Source: CAXBBB01 sp963815505 (GTDB lineage Bacteria; Bacteroidota; Rhodothermia; Rhodothermales; BA12). From it: DNA of 64,000 nt. Shown in pieces: positions 19,368 to 28,402 of the stretch (position 1 is the first letter of the stretch; each line of letters begins with the position of its first letter). The notes beneath the pieces were generated by a model. It was given only the letters and a program-made list of their open reading frames with translations, was not told where the DNA came from and did no database searches. Where the stretch lies: positions 62,001 through 126,000 of the forward strand of contig CAWFGU010000012.1 in assembly GCA_963815505.1 (NCBI GenBank), written 5' to 3'. The translations under genes and the position numbers were made by a program.

Positions 19368-21101
19368 CTACGCGATCAACCGCTTCAACTCGCGGATGCG
19401 CGCCGTGATGTCCTCGCGCTCCAGCTCTCGGTAGCGCTCGGGCAGCAGGGCGCGCGACGTGCATTCCTGGATGGCGACCAATGTCTGCAACTCGATTTCG
19501 AGCGGATAGGTCGGTGGTAGGAAGTTGTGAGCGACCTTGTCTAGAATATCCGGCGTGACCGCGTCCGATCCCGACGCGACGGCTTCGAATCGGGCGCGGG
19601 TCAGGACGGCTTCCATGTCGGCGCCCGAAAAGGTGCGTTCGCCGTCGAGCAGAATCTCGGGTACCTGGTCCATGGCCATGTCGACCTTGGCGCGGCGGAG
19701 CATGACGGTGAGCAGTTCCTCGCGGTCCTCGCGCGAGGTGGGGTAGAAGAGTGCCAGGTGTTCTTCGGCGCGGCCCTGCCGCTTCAGGTCGATCGGCATC
19801 AAGTCGGGGCGCGCGGTCACCAGGAAGAAGATGACTTTGCCTCGGTTCTTGGTGTTCGACATGAACGTGGCGATCTGGCCGAAGACGCGACTGGATACGC
19901 CGCTGTCGCCGCCGCTGTCGCGGTCTCCGAGCATGGCGTCGGCTTCGTCGATCATCACGGCGACCGGCGTCATGGCCTGGAGCAGCGTCAGGATTTTTTC
20001 CAGGTTGCCTTCGGTGACGCCCTGCCACTGCGAGCGGAAGTTTTTGAGCACGACCATCGGAATGCCGATCTCTCCGGCAAAACAGGTGATCATAAACGTC
20101 TTGCCCGTCCCGACCGGCCCGCTGACCAAGTAGCCCATCGGCATCACGTCGGGCCGACCGGCCTTGAGCGCCGCCGCGGCCGACCGCAGGTGATCCTTGG
20201 CCTCTCCGTGCCCGGCGACCAAGTCGAGCGACAGGTCGGTCTCGATGAACTCCAACATGCCGTGCGCTTCGGCCTCTATGAGCTCCTTCTTCTTGACTGC
20301 CAACCGTTCGTACGTCAGCCGCTCGTCGTTTTCGAGCACGTCGGCGACGATGGTGCGAAGCTGCGTGTAGCCCAGGCCCGCCGTGTTCTGCGCCAGAACC
20401 CGCGTCGGCACGTCGGACCGATCCGCGAAGGGCGTTTGCTCGGTCGAGTGCTCGACAAACGCCTGGCGCTCGGCCGCTTTGGGATGGTCGATGCGGATCT
20501 CGGCCGTGTGCGCGCTCTGGATGAACCGCTGGTTGAGGTCGCGCAGGTTCTCGGTGAGCAGGCACACGGTAAAGTCGGCCTGGAGGAAGAGCGGATCGCT
20601 CGACCACTTGCGCAGAGCAACCAAGGCGCCGCGGTCTTCGGGGGAATACGTCGCCGCCTCGGCCATCGGAATGATAGTCTCGGCAAAGTCGATGATGCAG
20701 GCAATGCGTTTGCCCTCGCCCAAGCGAAGCCGGAAGTACGACCGCAGCAGGCTCATCACGCGCGCGGGGTCCTTGGGCAGCTTCTGCGCGTAGTCGGTCC
20801 CCATCAGCGTGTCATAGCCTGATACGGCGCGGTTGAAATCGCGCTGGCTCTCGGCGTCCGAGAAGTGGATGCCCGCGGCCCGGTCGTAGTAAACGACCAC
20901 GTCGCGCGTGGCGAATAGGTCGTCGGTCAGAAACGAGCGAAGCGGCAGGTAACTCGTGGTACCAGCGGCGTCCATCGTCGGCACCAGGTCGCGCACGTTG
21001 CCATAGAGGACGAACGTGTTGAGCGTCTTGGTGAAGTACTTGCGGGCCAGTTCTTGCGCCCACGAGGGGTAGCCGGAGAGCGGATTGGGAGAGGTGGACA
21101 T
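19368..21101 (-). CDS. AAA+ ATPase with degenerate N-terminal AAA-like half
   Basis: 577 residues, intact. The C-terminal half is a canonical AAA+ module: Walker A GPVGTGKT (328-335), Walker B AVMIDEADAM (381-390), sensor 1 around FFLVTARPD, and a small lid domain containing GADMEAVLTRARFEA. The N-terminal half (about 20-240) has the layout of an AAA domain (VLYGNVRDLV, ACIIDFAETI, CLLTENLRDLN) but lacks a P-loop, so it is probably structural. This two-lobed arrangement recalls Ycf46-type and related MoxR-unlike ATPases of unknown substrate. No signal or membrane segment. It follows the aldolase gene after 80 bases that contain a 33-nt palindrome. Confidence 0.75.
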   Translation of the reverse strand: MSTSPNPLSGYPSWAQELARKYFTKTLNTFVLYGNVRDLVPTMDAAGTTSYLPLRSFLTDDLFATRDVVVYYDRAAGIHFSDAESQRDFNRAVSGYDTLMGTDYAQKLPKDPARVMSLLRSYFRLRLGEGKRIACIIDFAETIIPMAEAATYSPEDRGALVALRKWSSDPLFLQADFTVCLLTENLRDLNQRFIQSAHTAEIRIDHPKAAERQAFVEHSTEQTPFADRSDVPTRVLAQNTAGLGYTQLRTIVADVLENDERLTYERLAVKKKELIEAEAHGMLEFIETDLSLDLVAGHGEAKDHLRSAAAALKAGRPDVMPMGYLVSGPVGTGKTFMITCFAGEIGIPMVVLKNFRSQWQGVTEGNLEKILTLLQAMTPVAVMIDEADAMLGDRDSGGDSGVSSRVFGQIATFMSNTKNRGKVIFFLVTARPDLMPIDLKRQGRAEEHLALFYPTSREDREELLTVMLRRAKVDMAMDQVPEILLDGERTFSGADMEAVLTRARFEAVASGSDAVTPDILDKVAHNFLPPTYPLEIELQTLVAIQECTSRALLPERYRELEREDITARIRELKRLIA

Positions 21102-21124
21102 GGAAGGAGAAGCGTGTCGTAAAA

Positions 21125-21157
21125 AAACCTGTCAGATCTCAAAGACCTGACAGGTTT
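21125..21157. repeat. 33-nt palindromic repeat, copy 1
   Basis: Arms AAACCTGTCAG (21125-21135) and CTGACAGGTTT (21147-21157) are perfect inverted repeats around an 11-base centre whose TCT and AGA can also pair. It lies between two minus-strand genes, downstream of the aldolase stop and upstream of the AAA start. Copies with the same length and design are at 36044-36076 and 52026-52058. As RNA on the minus strand it would form a strong hairpin followed by T-rich sequence (TTTTTTTACG), so it can act as a terminator or attenuator. Confidence 0.7.
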
Positions 21158-21181
21158 GGGAAGGTTCGCGAGCGCGCGTAA

Positions 21182-22258
21182 TCAGGCGATCGTCACGTCG
21201 TCGGCGAGGTACACGTCCTGGATCGCGTTGAGGATCTCGACGCCTTCTTTCATCGGGCGCTGGAACGCCTTTCGGCCCGAGATCAGGCCCATGCCTCCGG
21301 CGCGCTTGTTGATGACGGCGGTGCGGACGGCCTGCTGCAAGTCGTTCTTACCGCTTCCGCCGCCGCTGTTGATGAGGCCCGCGCGGCCCATGAAGCAGTT
21401 GGCGACCTGGTAGCGCGTCAGATCGATCGGGTTGTCGGTGGTGAGCTCGGAGTAGATGCGCTCGTCGAGTTTGCCGTAGCTGCTGTCACCGCTGTTGAGC
21501 GCCCGGTAGCCGCCGTTCGAGACGGGCTGCTTCTGCTTGATGATGTCGGCCTGGATCGTAGTGCCCAGGTGGTTGGCTTGGCCGGTCAGGTCGGCGCTCG
21601 TTTCGTGGTTCGTGCCGTCGATGGTGAAGCCGCCGTTGCGGACGTAGCACCAGAGGATCGTCGCCATGCCCAACTCGTGCGCGTGTGCGAAGGCTTCCGT
21701 CACGACTTCGAGTTGCTCCATCGCCTGATCGCTACCGAAGTAGATCGTCGCACCGATGGCCGCGCAGCCCATATTCCACGCCTCCTCGACGCGCGCGTAC
21801 ATCACCTGGTGGTAGGTGTTGGGGTAGGTGAGCAGCTCGTTGTGGTTGATTTTCATCACGAACGGAATCCGGTGCGCGTACTTGCGGGCGACCGACCCGA
21901 GCGCCCCATACGTCGACGCGACGGCGTTGCATCCGCCTTCGATGGCGAGTTTGACGATGTTCTCGGGGTCGAAGTAGATCGGGTTCTTGGCGAACGAGGC
22001 GCCTGCGCTGTGCTCGATGCCCTGGTCGACCGGAAGGATGCTGAGGTAGCCCGTTCCGCCCAGACGGCCCTTGTCGAACATGGCCTGCAGGCTGCGAAGC
22101 ACTTGGACGTTGCGATCCGACGGCGTCCAGATGTCCTCGACGAACGTCGACGAAGGGAGGTGTAGGCTCTCCTTGGGAATGGCCTTCGCCGTGTGGTTGA
22201 GCAGGGTGTCGGCTTCGTTTCCGAGCAGGTCGGCGATTTTGGAGGTCGTCAGTTCCAT
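21182..22258 (-). CDS. Class I fructose-bisphosphate aldolase (DhnA/FbaB type)
   Basis: 358 residues from ATG 22256-22258 (MELTTSKIADLLG); the frame is open further upstream but that stretch has no homology. Interconverts fructose-1,6-bisphosphate with glyceraldehyde-3-phosphate and dihydroxyacetone phosphate through a Schiff-base lysine. DhnA-type blocks: GYLSILPVDQGIEHSAGASF, FVMKINHNELLTYP, ATIYFGSD, TILWCYVRNGGF, and the phosphate-binding end FMGRAGLINSGGGSGKNDL followed by GMGLISGRKAFQRP. This is the archaeal/bacterial DhnA class and not the metal-dependent class II enzyme. Its region 22259-22391 is shared with a divergent gene. Confidence 0.92.
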   Translation of the reverse strand: MELTTSKIADLLGNEADTLLNHTAKAIPKESLHLPSSTFVEDIWTPSDRNVQVLRSLQAMFDKGRLGGTGYLSILPVDQGIEHSAGASFAKNPIYFDPENIVKLAIEGGCNAVASTYGALGSVARKYAHRIPFVMKINHNELLTYPNTYHQVMYARVEEAWNMGCAAIGATIYFGSDQAMEQLEVVTEAFAHAHELGMATILWCYVRNGGFTIDGTNHETSADLTGQANHLGTTIQADIIKQKQPVSNGGYRALNSGDSSYGKLDERIYSELTTDNPIDLTRYQVANCFMGRAGLINSGGGSGKNDLQQAVRTAVINKRAGGMGLISGRKAFQRPMKEGVEILNAIQDVYLADDVTIA

Positions 22259-22290
22259 GGGTTGGAGCGGTTTGGTTCGTGTGGAGCACG

Positions 22291-22298
22291 TAAATCTA
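22291..22298 (-). promoter_or_regulatory. Possible -7 element for the aldolase gene
   Basis: On the minus strand TAGATTTA, one mismatch from TAnnTTTG, lies 33 bases before the aldolase ATG. No convincing -33 element, so this is tentative. Confidence 0.25.
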
Positions 22299-22391
22299 CG
22301 AACCGCGCGGCGCTTGGCGTGGATGATCCGTACCATGACGGCCGCGTTTCGCTGGTGCAAAGCGCTTCTGTTTTGTTCACACATCCCGCCG

Positions 22392-23312
22392 ATGCTCTAC
22401 GGTCTCGTTCTCGCTTTTCTGCTTCTCGCAGCGCCCCCGGTCCGCGCGCAGACCGTCACTCTCGACCCATTCCCGGTCGACACGTCGTACGCTGTCGTGA
22501 CGACGCAGCGCGTCACCCAGATCACCAGCGCCGAACCTGCGACGGCTCCGCTGGCTGTCCAACTCGGCGGTGAGCAGCGAATGCAGATGCAGAGCGTCGG
22601 AACGGTGGGTGTCGAGGTGTCGCGGGTAGGTGCGAATCGGCGCGTCCGCCTCGAGCAGGAGCGCGTGCAGCTGGAGGTGGCGTCCGATCAGCTGCCCGCT
22701 CCGCTCTCGATCGATACCGACCGCCCCGATTCACTGCCCGACGAACTCGGCGCCCTCTCCGCAATGCTCGGCGTATCGCTCACGCTCGTACAGGAGGCCG
22801 ACTCGCTCCGGTACGACAGTCTGGATGCGTACATCGACGAAGTACTCGACCGAATAGCCGGCCCGGCCAGCGAGGTGGACCGCGCTCCTCAGCGCATGGG
22901 GTACGCATTCGCCATGGGAGCGCCCGCCAAGCAGCTGGGCATGACGTATGCGGCGCTCCCCGACCGCCCGGTCGCCGCCGGAGTGGCGTGGGACGTGCGC
23001 GTGCCCATCTTGCTGGAGAACGTCGACGCGGATCTGGTGGGGACGATGACGCTGACGGCGATTGACGGTAGCGAAGTGACGTTTGTCGGTCCGGTCGTCG
23101 TCGAGATGTCGTCATCGCCCTTTGCCGAACCGGCCAAGCTTTCCGGGACGGGCACGATATCGGTCACGTTCGACACGCGCACGGGGCAGGCGACGAGCCG
23201 GCAGAACGTCGCTCTGGTCTCCGTCATGGAGATACCGGACGGCGCGGGCGGATCGGGCCTGCTCCGCATCAAAACCGACCTCGACGTGACCGAGCAGCGC
23301 CGACTGCGCTGA
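22392..23312 (+). CDS. Secreted protein resembling the DUF6263 family
   Basis: 306 residues from ATG 22392-22394, chosen because MLYGLVLAFLLLAAPPVRAQ is a clean signal peptide; the frame is open upstream into the aldolase promoter region. The mature protein is beta-rich with repeated Val/Thr strands, a central helix (LPDELGALSAMLGVSLTLVQ) and a C-terminal half GTMTLTAIDGSEVTFVGPVV ... GTISVTFDTRTGQATSRQNV that resembles periplasmic DUF6263-type proteins. No enzyme motif. It ends 2 bases before the convergent rfbC stop. Confidence 0.6.
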   Translation: MLYGLVLAFLLLAAPPVRAQTVTLDPFPVDTSYAVVTTQRVTQITSAEPATAPLAVQLGGEQRMQMQSVGTVGVEVSRVGANRRVRLEQERVQLEVASDQLPAPLSIDTDRPDSLPDELGALSAMLGVSLTLVQEADSLRYDSLDAYIDEVLDRIAGPASEVDRAPQRMGYAFAMGAPAKQLGMTYAALPDRPVAAGVAWDVRVPILLENVDADLVGTMTLTAIDGSEVTFVGPVVVEMSSSPFAEPAKLSGTGTISVTFDTRTGQATSRQNVALVSVMEIPDGAGGSGLLRIKTDLDVTEQRRLR

Positions 23313-23314
23313 GG

Positions 23315-23863
23315 CTAGCCCGCGCCGAGCGCAGCGTCGGCTAGCAGAGGAGCCTGAGCGTCGCGCTCGTTCAATATGGGAGCGTCGACGCGCCAGTCGA
23401 TAGCCAGCGCTGGATCATTCCAACGAATAGAGCGGGCGTAGTCCGGCTCAAACGCACCGTGCGCGCATTTGTAACCCACGACGGCGCGCTCGCTCAGGGC
23501 CGAGAAGCCGTGCGCGAAGCCGGGCGGAATCCACAACTGATGCCCGTTCTCGTGCGACAGTTCGTAGCCCACGTGCTGTCCATACGTCGGCGAGTCGGGG
23601 CGGAGGTCGACGGCCACGTCGTAGATGGTGCCATGCAATGCCGAGACGAGTTTGCCCTGCGCGTGCGGTGGCACTTGGAGGTGCAACCCGCGCACGACGC
23701 CCCTTTTGGAATGCGACACGTTGTCTTGTGTCCACGGTCCGTCGAGGCCGTGCGCGGCGTATTCCGCCTGTTTCCACGTTACGACCAAGTGCCCACGCTC
23801 GTCCGGATAGAGCGAGGGTGCGATCAGTAGAGGGCCTTCGATGGCGGTGGGCGTAACGGTCAT
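23315..23863 (-). CDS. rfbC: dTDP-4-dehydrorhamnose 3,5-epimerase
   Basis: 182 residues from ATG 23861-23863. Third step of dTDP-L-rhamnose synthesis. Cupin-fold enzyme with the family blocks PDERGHLVVTW, NVSHSKRGVVRGLHLQ (catalytic His in GLH), GKLVSALHGTIYDVAVDLR (basic and acidic active-site residues), HQLWIPPGFAHGFSAL and YKCAHGAFEPDYARSIRWND. Last gene of the minus-strand rfbB-rfbA-rfbC set, 58 bases after rfbA. The last enzyme (RfbD/RmlD) is not in this window. Confidence 0.93.
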   Translation of the reverse strand: MTVTPTAIEGPLLIAPSLYPDERGHLVVTWKQAEYAAHGLDGPWTQDNVSHSKRGVVRGLHLQVPPHAQGKLVSALHGTIYDVAVDLRPDSPTYGQHVGYELSHENGHQLWIPPGFAHGFSALSERAVVGYKCAHGAFEPDYARSIRWNDPALAIDWRVDAPILNERDAQAPLLADAALGAG

Positions 23864-23921
23864 GGGTGATCGGGGCCTAGGTTGGGGCGATTGGCGTGAA
23901 TGCAGGCTGGGCGAACGCAGG

Positions 23922-24806
23922 TCAGCGCAGATCCAGCGATCCGGCGAGCAGGGCGCGGAGATAGCGACCATAGGCGTTTTTGTCTAGCGGCGCGCACAGA
24001 CGGTCGAGTTGGGCCTCGTCGATCCAGCCTTGCCGGTAGGCGATCTCTTCGGGGCAAGCGATTTTCAGCCCTTGCCGCGCTTCGATCGTCTCGACAAACT
24101 GCCCGGCCTGGAGCAGGCTCTCGTGCGTGCCGGTATCGAGCCACGCAAACCCGCGTCCCATCCGCTCGACGTGCAGGTCGCCGCGCCGGAGGTAGTGGCG
24201 GTTCACGTCGGTTATCTCATACTCGCCGCGTGGGGACGGCTCCAAACCGGCGGCGATGTCGAGCACATTGTTGTCGTAAAAATAGAGGCCAACGACGGCG
24301 TAGTTGCTCGTCGGGGTGGCAGGCTTTTCTTCGATGCTGACGGCGCGTCCGTCCGAGTCGAAGTCGACGACTCCGTAGCGCTCGGGGTCGCGAACGTAGT
24401 ATCCGAAGACGGTCGCGCCCGACTCGCGCGTGCCGTCGCTTTGGCGAGCAGTTGGGGCAGGCCGTGGCCGTAGAATAAGTTGTCCCCCAAGACGAGAGCG
24501 ACGCGGTCCGAGCCGACGAAATCAGCGCCGATGGTGAACGCCTGAGCCAGTCCGTCGGGTGAGGGCTGGCCAGCGTAGGTGAGACGCCATACCCCAGTCC
24601 GATCCGTCGCCCAGCAGGCGCTCGAAGCCGGGCAGGTCGTGCGGCGTCGAGATGATGAGCACGTCGCGGATTCCGGCCAGCATCAGCGTGCTGAGCGGGT
24701 AGTAGATCATCGGCTTGTCGTAGACCGGAAGCAACTGCTTGCTCACGCCGCGCGTGATGGGGTACAGGCGCGTGCCCGATCCACCTGCTAGGATAATGCC
24801 TTTCAT
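23922..24806 (-). CDS. rfbA: Glucose-1-phosphate thymidylyltransferase, with two frameshifts
   Basis: Makes dTDP-glucose from glucose-1-phosphate and dTTP. It begins at ATG 24804-24806, overlapping the rfbB stop by 4 bases (ATGA). The N-terminus MKGIILAGGSGTRLYPITRG is the nucleotide-binding signature, then KQLLPVYDKPMIYYPLSTLM. After DWGM near 24583 one extra base shifts the frame; the next frame gives AGQPSPDGLAQAFTIGADF and LGDNLFYGHGLPQLLAKAT. A second shift near 24427 (a CGCGCG run) restores FGYYVRDPERYGVVDFDSDG, and the end (NRHYLRRGDLHVERMGRGF, AWLDTGTHESLLQAGQFVET) closes at 23922. The span corresponds to about 294 codons, the normal length, so nothing is missing and sequence errors are likely. 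Confidence 0.88.
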
Positions 24807-25874
24807 GAGGTCGAGTCGGGTTGAAGTCCGCGCCGTTTGGAGCGTTCGAGGTCGTCCGCGACGTGCTCGACCCACTTCTGGTTGCTCAGGTACCAGTCGA
24901 CCGTCGTCGCCAGTCCGGTGTCGAAGGTGTGTTCGGGCGTCCAGCCCAGTTCGCGCTCGATTTTCCCAGGCGTCGATGGCGTAGCGCCAGTCGTGGCCGG
25001 GTCGGTCTTGGACGAACGTGACCAGGTCCGCGTGCGGCGACGAGTCGGGGCGGCGCTCGTCGAGCAGCGCGCAGATCGTGCGTACCACGTCGAGGTTCGA
25101 CCTCTCGTTGTGCCCGCCGACGTTGTACGTCTCGCCGGGCGTTCCGTTCTCGAGGGCGGTGATCAGAGCGCGGGCGTGATCGTCGACGTAGAGCCAGTCG
25201 CGCACGTTGGCTCCTGTTCCATAGACGGGAATCGGCTGGCCCGACAGCGCGCGCTGAATCACGACCGGGATCAGCTTTTCGGGATATTGGAACGGGCCGT
25301 AGTTGTTGGAGCAGTTGGTCGTCACGACAGGCAGACCGTAGGTGTGGTACCACGCCCGAGCCAGGTGATCCGACGCGGCTTTGCTGGCCGAGTAGGGCGA
25401 GTTGGGCGCGTAGGGCGTCGATTCGGTAAACAGGTCGTCGTCACCGAGCGTACCGTAGACCTCGTCGGTCGAGACGTGGACGAATCGGAATGCCTGCTTC
25501 TGTGCATCGCCAAGCCCGTTCCAATACGTCCGCGCGGCGTCGAGCAGCGTGTAGGTGCCGACGACGTTGGTCTGTACGAACGCGCCCGGCCCGTCGATCG
25601 ACCGGTCGACGTGGCTCTCGGCGGCCAGGTGGATCACGCCTGCCGGTTTGTAGTCAGCGAAGAGTCGGGCCATCGCCGATGCGTCGCAAATGTCGGCGAG
25701 TTCGAACGCGTAGCGCGCGTCGTCCGAGACCGACTCTACGGTCGACAGGTGTCCGGCGTAGGTGAGCTTGTCGGCGTTGACGACGCGGTAGTCGGTCTGC
25801 GAGATCAAGCGGCGGATCAGAGCCGAACCGATGAACCCGGCGCCGCCGGTGACGAGGAGGAGGGGAGCGGGCAT
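24803..25874 (-). CDS. rfbB: dTDP-glucose 4,6-dehydratase, one frameshift
   Basis: Second step of dTDP-rhamnose synthesis, an extended SDR enzyme. ATG 25872-25874 starts MPAPLLLVTGGAGFIGSALI with the NAD-binding GxxGxxG. Active-site blocks: FVHVSTDEVYGTLGDDD (Thr, Asp, Glu), YSASKAASDHL (YxxxK) and TTNCSNNYGPFQYPEKLIPV. After YAIDAWE near 24966 the frame breaks in a run of four T plus CCC; removing one base gives IERELGWTPEHTFDTGLATT and a proper end at TGA 24803-24805. Span 1072 bases equals 357 codons plus one extra base. It is divergent from the antiporter gene, 92 bases away, and the first gene of the rfbBAC set. Confidence 0.92.
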
Positions 25875-25966
25875 GTCGGGGTGTCGAGTGCAGCCCAAGA
25901 ATACTGCGGCGAGTCGGCGGCGGGTGAACCTTACGGCAACCTTCCCCAACGCATCGAACCGGAACG

Positions 25967-28384
25967 ATGAGTCCGGTTCGGGGTGCTCTTGGCTCTCTCG
26001 CCCGACTCTACATGCTCCCGCTGCTCGCAGGCGCCGCGCCGCCGTTTTTCCTCCAGGTCACTGTCCTGCTCATCGCCGGGGCAGCCATCGCGTTCGTGTG
26101 TTTCCGAGTTGGACTGGTGCCGATCATCGGCTTTCTGCTCGCCGGAGCGCTCATCGGGCCGCACGCGCTGGGGCTGGTGACGGATCAGGAGTTGATCGAC
26201 GCGGCGGCCGAGGTCGGCGTGATCCTGCTCTTGTTCACCATCGGCATCGAGTTCAGCCTCGACAAACTGGCGGCGATCAAACGGCTCATTTTCGGCGGCG
26301 GCGGATTGCAAGTCGCGCTCTCGACGGGCGTTACGGTCGGCATCCTGCTTCTGCTCGGAGTCGGAATTCTGCCCGCCATTTTCACCGGCTTCCTGGTCGC
26401 GCTCTCGTCGACGGCGATCGTGCTCAAGCTGCTCGCCGAGAAGGGGCAGATGGACGAGCCCGTCGGCAAGATCAGCCTGGGCCTGCTCATCTTTCAGGAC
26501 CTAGCGATCATCGTGATGGTGCTGCTCGTGCCGACGCTGGCGGGAACGGGCGAGGGCGGCGCGCTGGGACTGCTGATCGCGCTGGGCAAGGCGGCGCTGC
26601 TGATCGTCGTCGTGCTGCTGATCGCGCGCAAGCTGATGCCTCCACTGCTAGAAGCAGTCGCGCGGACGTGCTCACCCGAACTGTTCCTGCTCACCGTCGT
26701 CGCGATCTGCTTCGGCACGGCGATGCTGACGAGTCTGGCGGGTGTGAGCCTCTCGCTCGGAGCGTTTCTGGCCGGGCTGATCGTGTCCGAGAGCCGCTAC
26801 TCCGAACACGCGATGGGCGAGATCCTGCCGCTGCAGATCCTGTTCTCGGCGACGTTTTTCGTGTCGGTCGGGATGCTGCTCGACGTGGGGTTCATCGTGC
26901 AAAACCTGGGATTGGTGCTGGCCGTCGTCGGCGTCGTGCTGGTCGTCAAGGTGCTCACGACGGCCGTCAGCGTCCGGGCGCTGGGCTACCCGCTCGGAAT
27001 CGCCGGGGCGTCGGCGCTGACGCTGGGGCAGGTGGGCGAGTTCTCGTTCGTGCTCGCCAACGTCGGCGCGGACGCTGGACTGATGCCGGGCGGCGATTTG
27101 TTCGGAGCCGAAGGCACGGCGACGTTCATCGCGGCGACGGTCCTGCTCATGGTGGCGACGCCCGGACTCCACGCGCTGGGCGAAAAGCTGTCGCGTCGGT
27201 CGCAGCGAACGAGGCCGACGCGATGCACGCCGATGCCGAGGCCGCTCCCGTCGCCCATCTGCCGCCGATGGCCCGCCACGCGATCTTGTCGGGCTACGGC
27301 GACGGCGCGCGCAAGCTGGCCCGCGTGCTCAAAGCGTCGGGCATTCCGTTCGTCATCACGACGCTCAGCCCCGACGGCGCGCGCGAGGCCGAAGCCGACG
27401 GCATGCTCGTCGTCCGGGGCGACGGCGGGCGGCAGATCGCTGCTCGAACACGTGGGCATCACGCGCGCCAAACTGCTCGTCATCGCCGACGACGCGCCGC
27501 ATCAGGCCGCACGCGTGGCGAGCGTCGCCCGGCTGCTCAACCCGACCATCCGTATCGTGGCGCGCACCCGCTCGGTCGTCGACGCGGACGAGATCGCTCA
27601 CGCCGGAGCCGACCGCGTCATTCCCGAAGACCTCGAAAGCGTCGTCGCCCTGCTGCACGAAGCGTTCGACACCTACGCCGTCGACCCGGATCAAGCCGCG
27701 GCCCACGAAGCCGCCGCCCGCCGCGACGACTACGCGATCCTGCGCCGCCGACCCGACGCGCTGGCAATGGAGACTCAGGCCGCCAGAGGCGACGGCGCGC
27801 TACCCGACCCGTGCGCCCTATCGGCCGACTGCCTCGACACGCGCGTCGTCACCGTCCGCGAAGGCGCTGCCGTCGTCGGGCATCCGCTCGCCGAACTCGC
27901 CGGTCACCAACTCGCCATCGGAGAGGCGACGCGCGGCGGATGGGCCATCGCCCCTGAAATGCCGCTCGTCGCCGGCGACGTGCTCCACCTTTCGGCTACT
28001 CCAACCGCCTATGAGAGCGCATCGGACCTCTTCCGCGTCGGCGAGGTCGACCGCGCTCAACTCGACGCCGCGTCCGACGGCCCGCTCTACGTCGACACCC
28101 AAGCCGCCGTCACCCTCGACCTGGGCGACACGACCTGCGGCGGACTGTCGGGCCAACTTCGCACCACGCCCCGCACCGACGGCTGCGAGGAATGCCTCGC
28201 GCGCGGCGACAGCTGGGTCCATCTGCGCGTCTGCATGACGTGCGGACACGTCGGCTGCTGCGATTCGTCGCAGGGCAAGCACGCGACCCAGCACTTCCAC
28301 GAAACCGGTCACGCGGTCATGCGCTCGGTCGAGCCGGGCGAGACGTGGGGCTGGTGCTACCCGGACGAGCGGATGATCCAGTAG
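25967..28384 (+). CDS. CPA2 (KefB-type) cation:proton antiporter with RCK domains and C-terminal UBP-type zinc finger; two compensating frameshifts
   Basis: About 805 residues. Residues 25-410 contain some 12 membrane segments of the KefB/CPA2 exchanger, including LLFTIGIEFSL, FLVALSSTAIVLKLL and ALTLGQVGEFSFVLANVG. Between about 27195 and 27437 the continuous frame gives an Arg/Pro-rich nonsense stretch, while the neighbouring frame gives ARHAILSGYGDGARKLARVL, a normal RCK (TrkA-N) start; so one indel near 27195 and one near 27437 cancel. The RCK core (LLVIADDAPHQAARVASVAR) and a TrkA-C domain follow. The last 70 residues are a UBP-type zinc finger (CEECLARGD, HLRVCMTCGHVGCCDSSQGK, TGHAVMRSVEPGETWGWCY). 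Role: monovalent cation/H+ exchange at the inner membrane, gated by nucleotides; the finger is probably regulatory. Confidence 0.9.
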   Translation: MSPVRGALGSLARLYMLPLLAGAAPPFFLQVTVLLIAGAAIAFVCFRVGLVPIIGFLLAGALIGPHALGLVTDQELIDAAAEVGVILLLFTIGIEFSLDKLAAIKRLIFGGGGLQVALSTGVTVGILLLLGVGILPAIFTGFLVALSSTAIVLKLLAEKGQMDEPVGKISLGLLIFQDLAIIVMVLLVPTLAGTGEGGALGLLIALGKAALLIVVVLLIARKLMPPLLEAVARTCSPELFLLTVVAICFGTAMLTSLAGVSLSLGAFLAGLIVSESRYSEHAMGEILPLQILFSATFFVSVGMLLDVGFIVQNLGLVLAVVGVVLVVKVLTTAVSVRALGYPLGIAGASALTLGQVGEFSFVLANVGADAGLMPGGDLFGAEGTATFIAATVLLMVATPGLHALGEKLSRRSQRTRPTRCTPMPRPLPSPICRRWPATRSCRATATARASWPACSKRRAFRSSSRRSAPTARARPKPTACSSSGATAGGRSLLEHVGITRAKLLVIADDAPHQAARVASVARLLNPTIRIVARTRSVVDADEIAHAGADRVIPEDLESVVALLHEAFDTYAVDPDQAAAHEAAARRDDYAILRRRPDALAMETQAARGDGALPDPCALSADCLDTRVVTVREGAAVVGHPLAELAGHQLAIGEATRGGWAIAPEMPLVAGDVLHLSATPTAYESASDLFRVGEVDRAQLDAASDGPLYVDTQAAVTLDLGDTTCGGLSGQLRTTPRTDGCEECLARGDSWVHLRVCMTCGHVGCCDSSQGKHATQHFHETGHAVMRSVEPGETWGWCYPDERMIQ

Positions 28385-28402
28385 GCGGCTAGACCTTGGT
28401 CG

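Noticed and set aside
27195..27437. Arg/Pro-rich linker in the antiporter
   Set aside because: It is an out-of-frame reading; the neighbouring frame gives a proper RCK domain start, so two compensating indels explain it.
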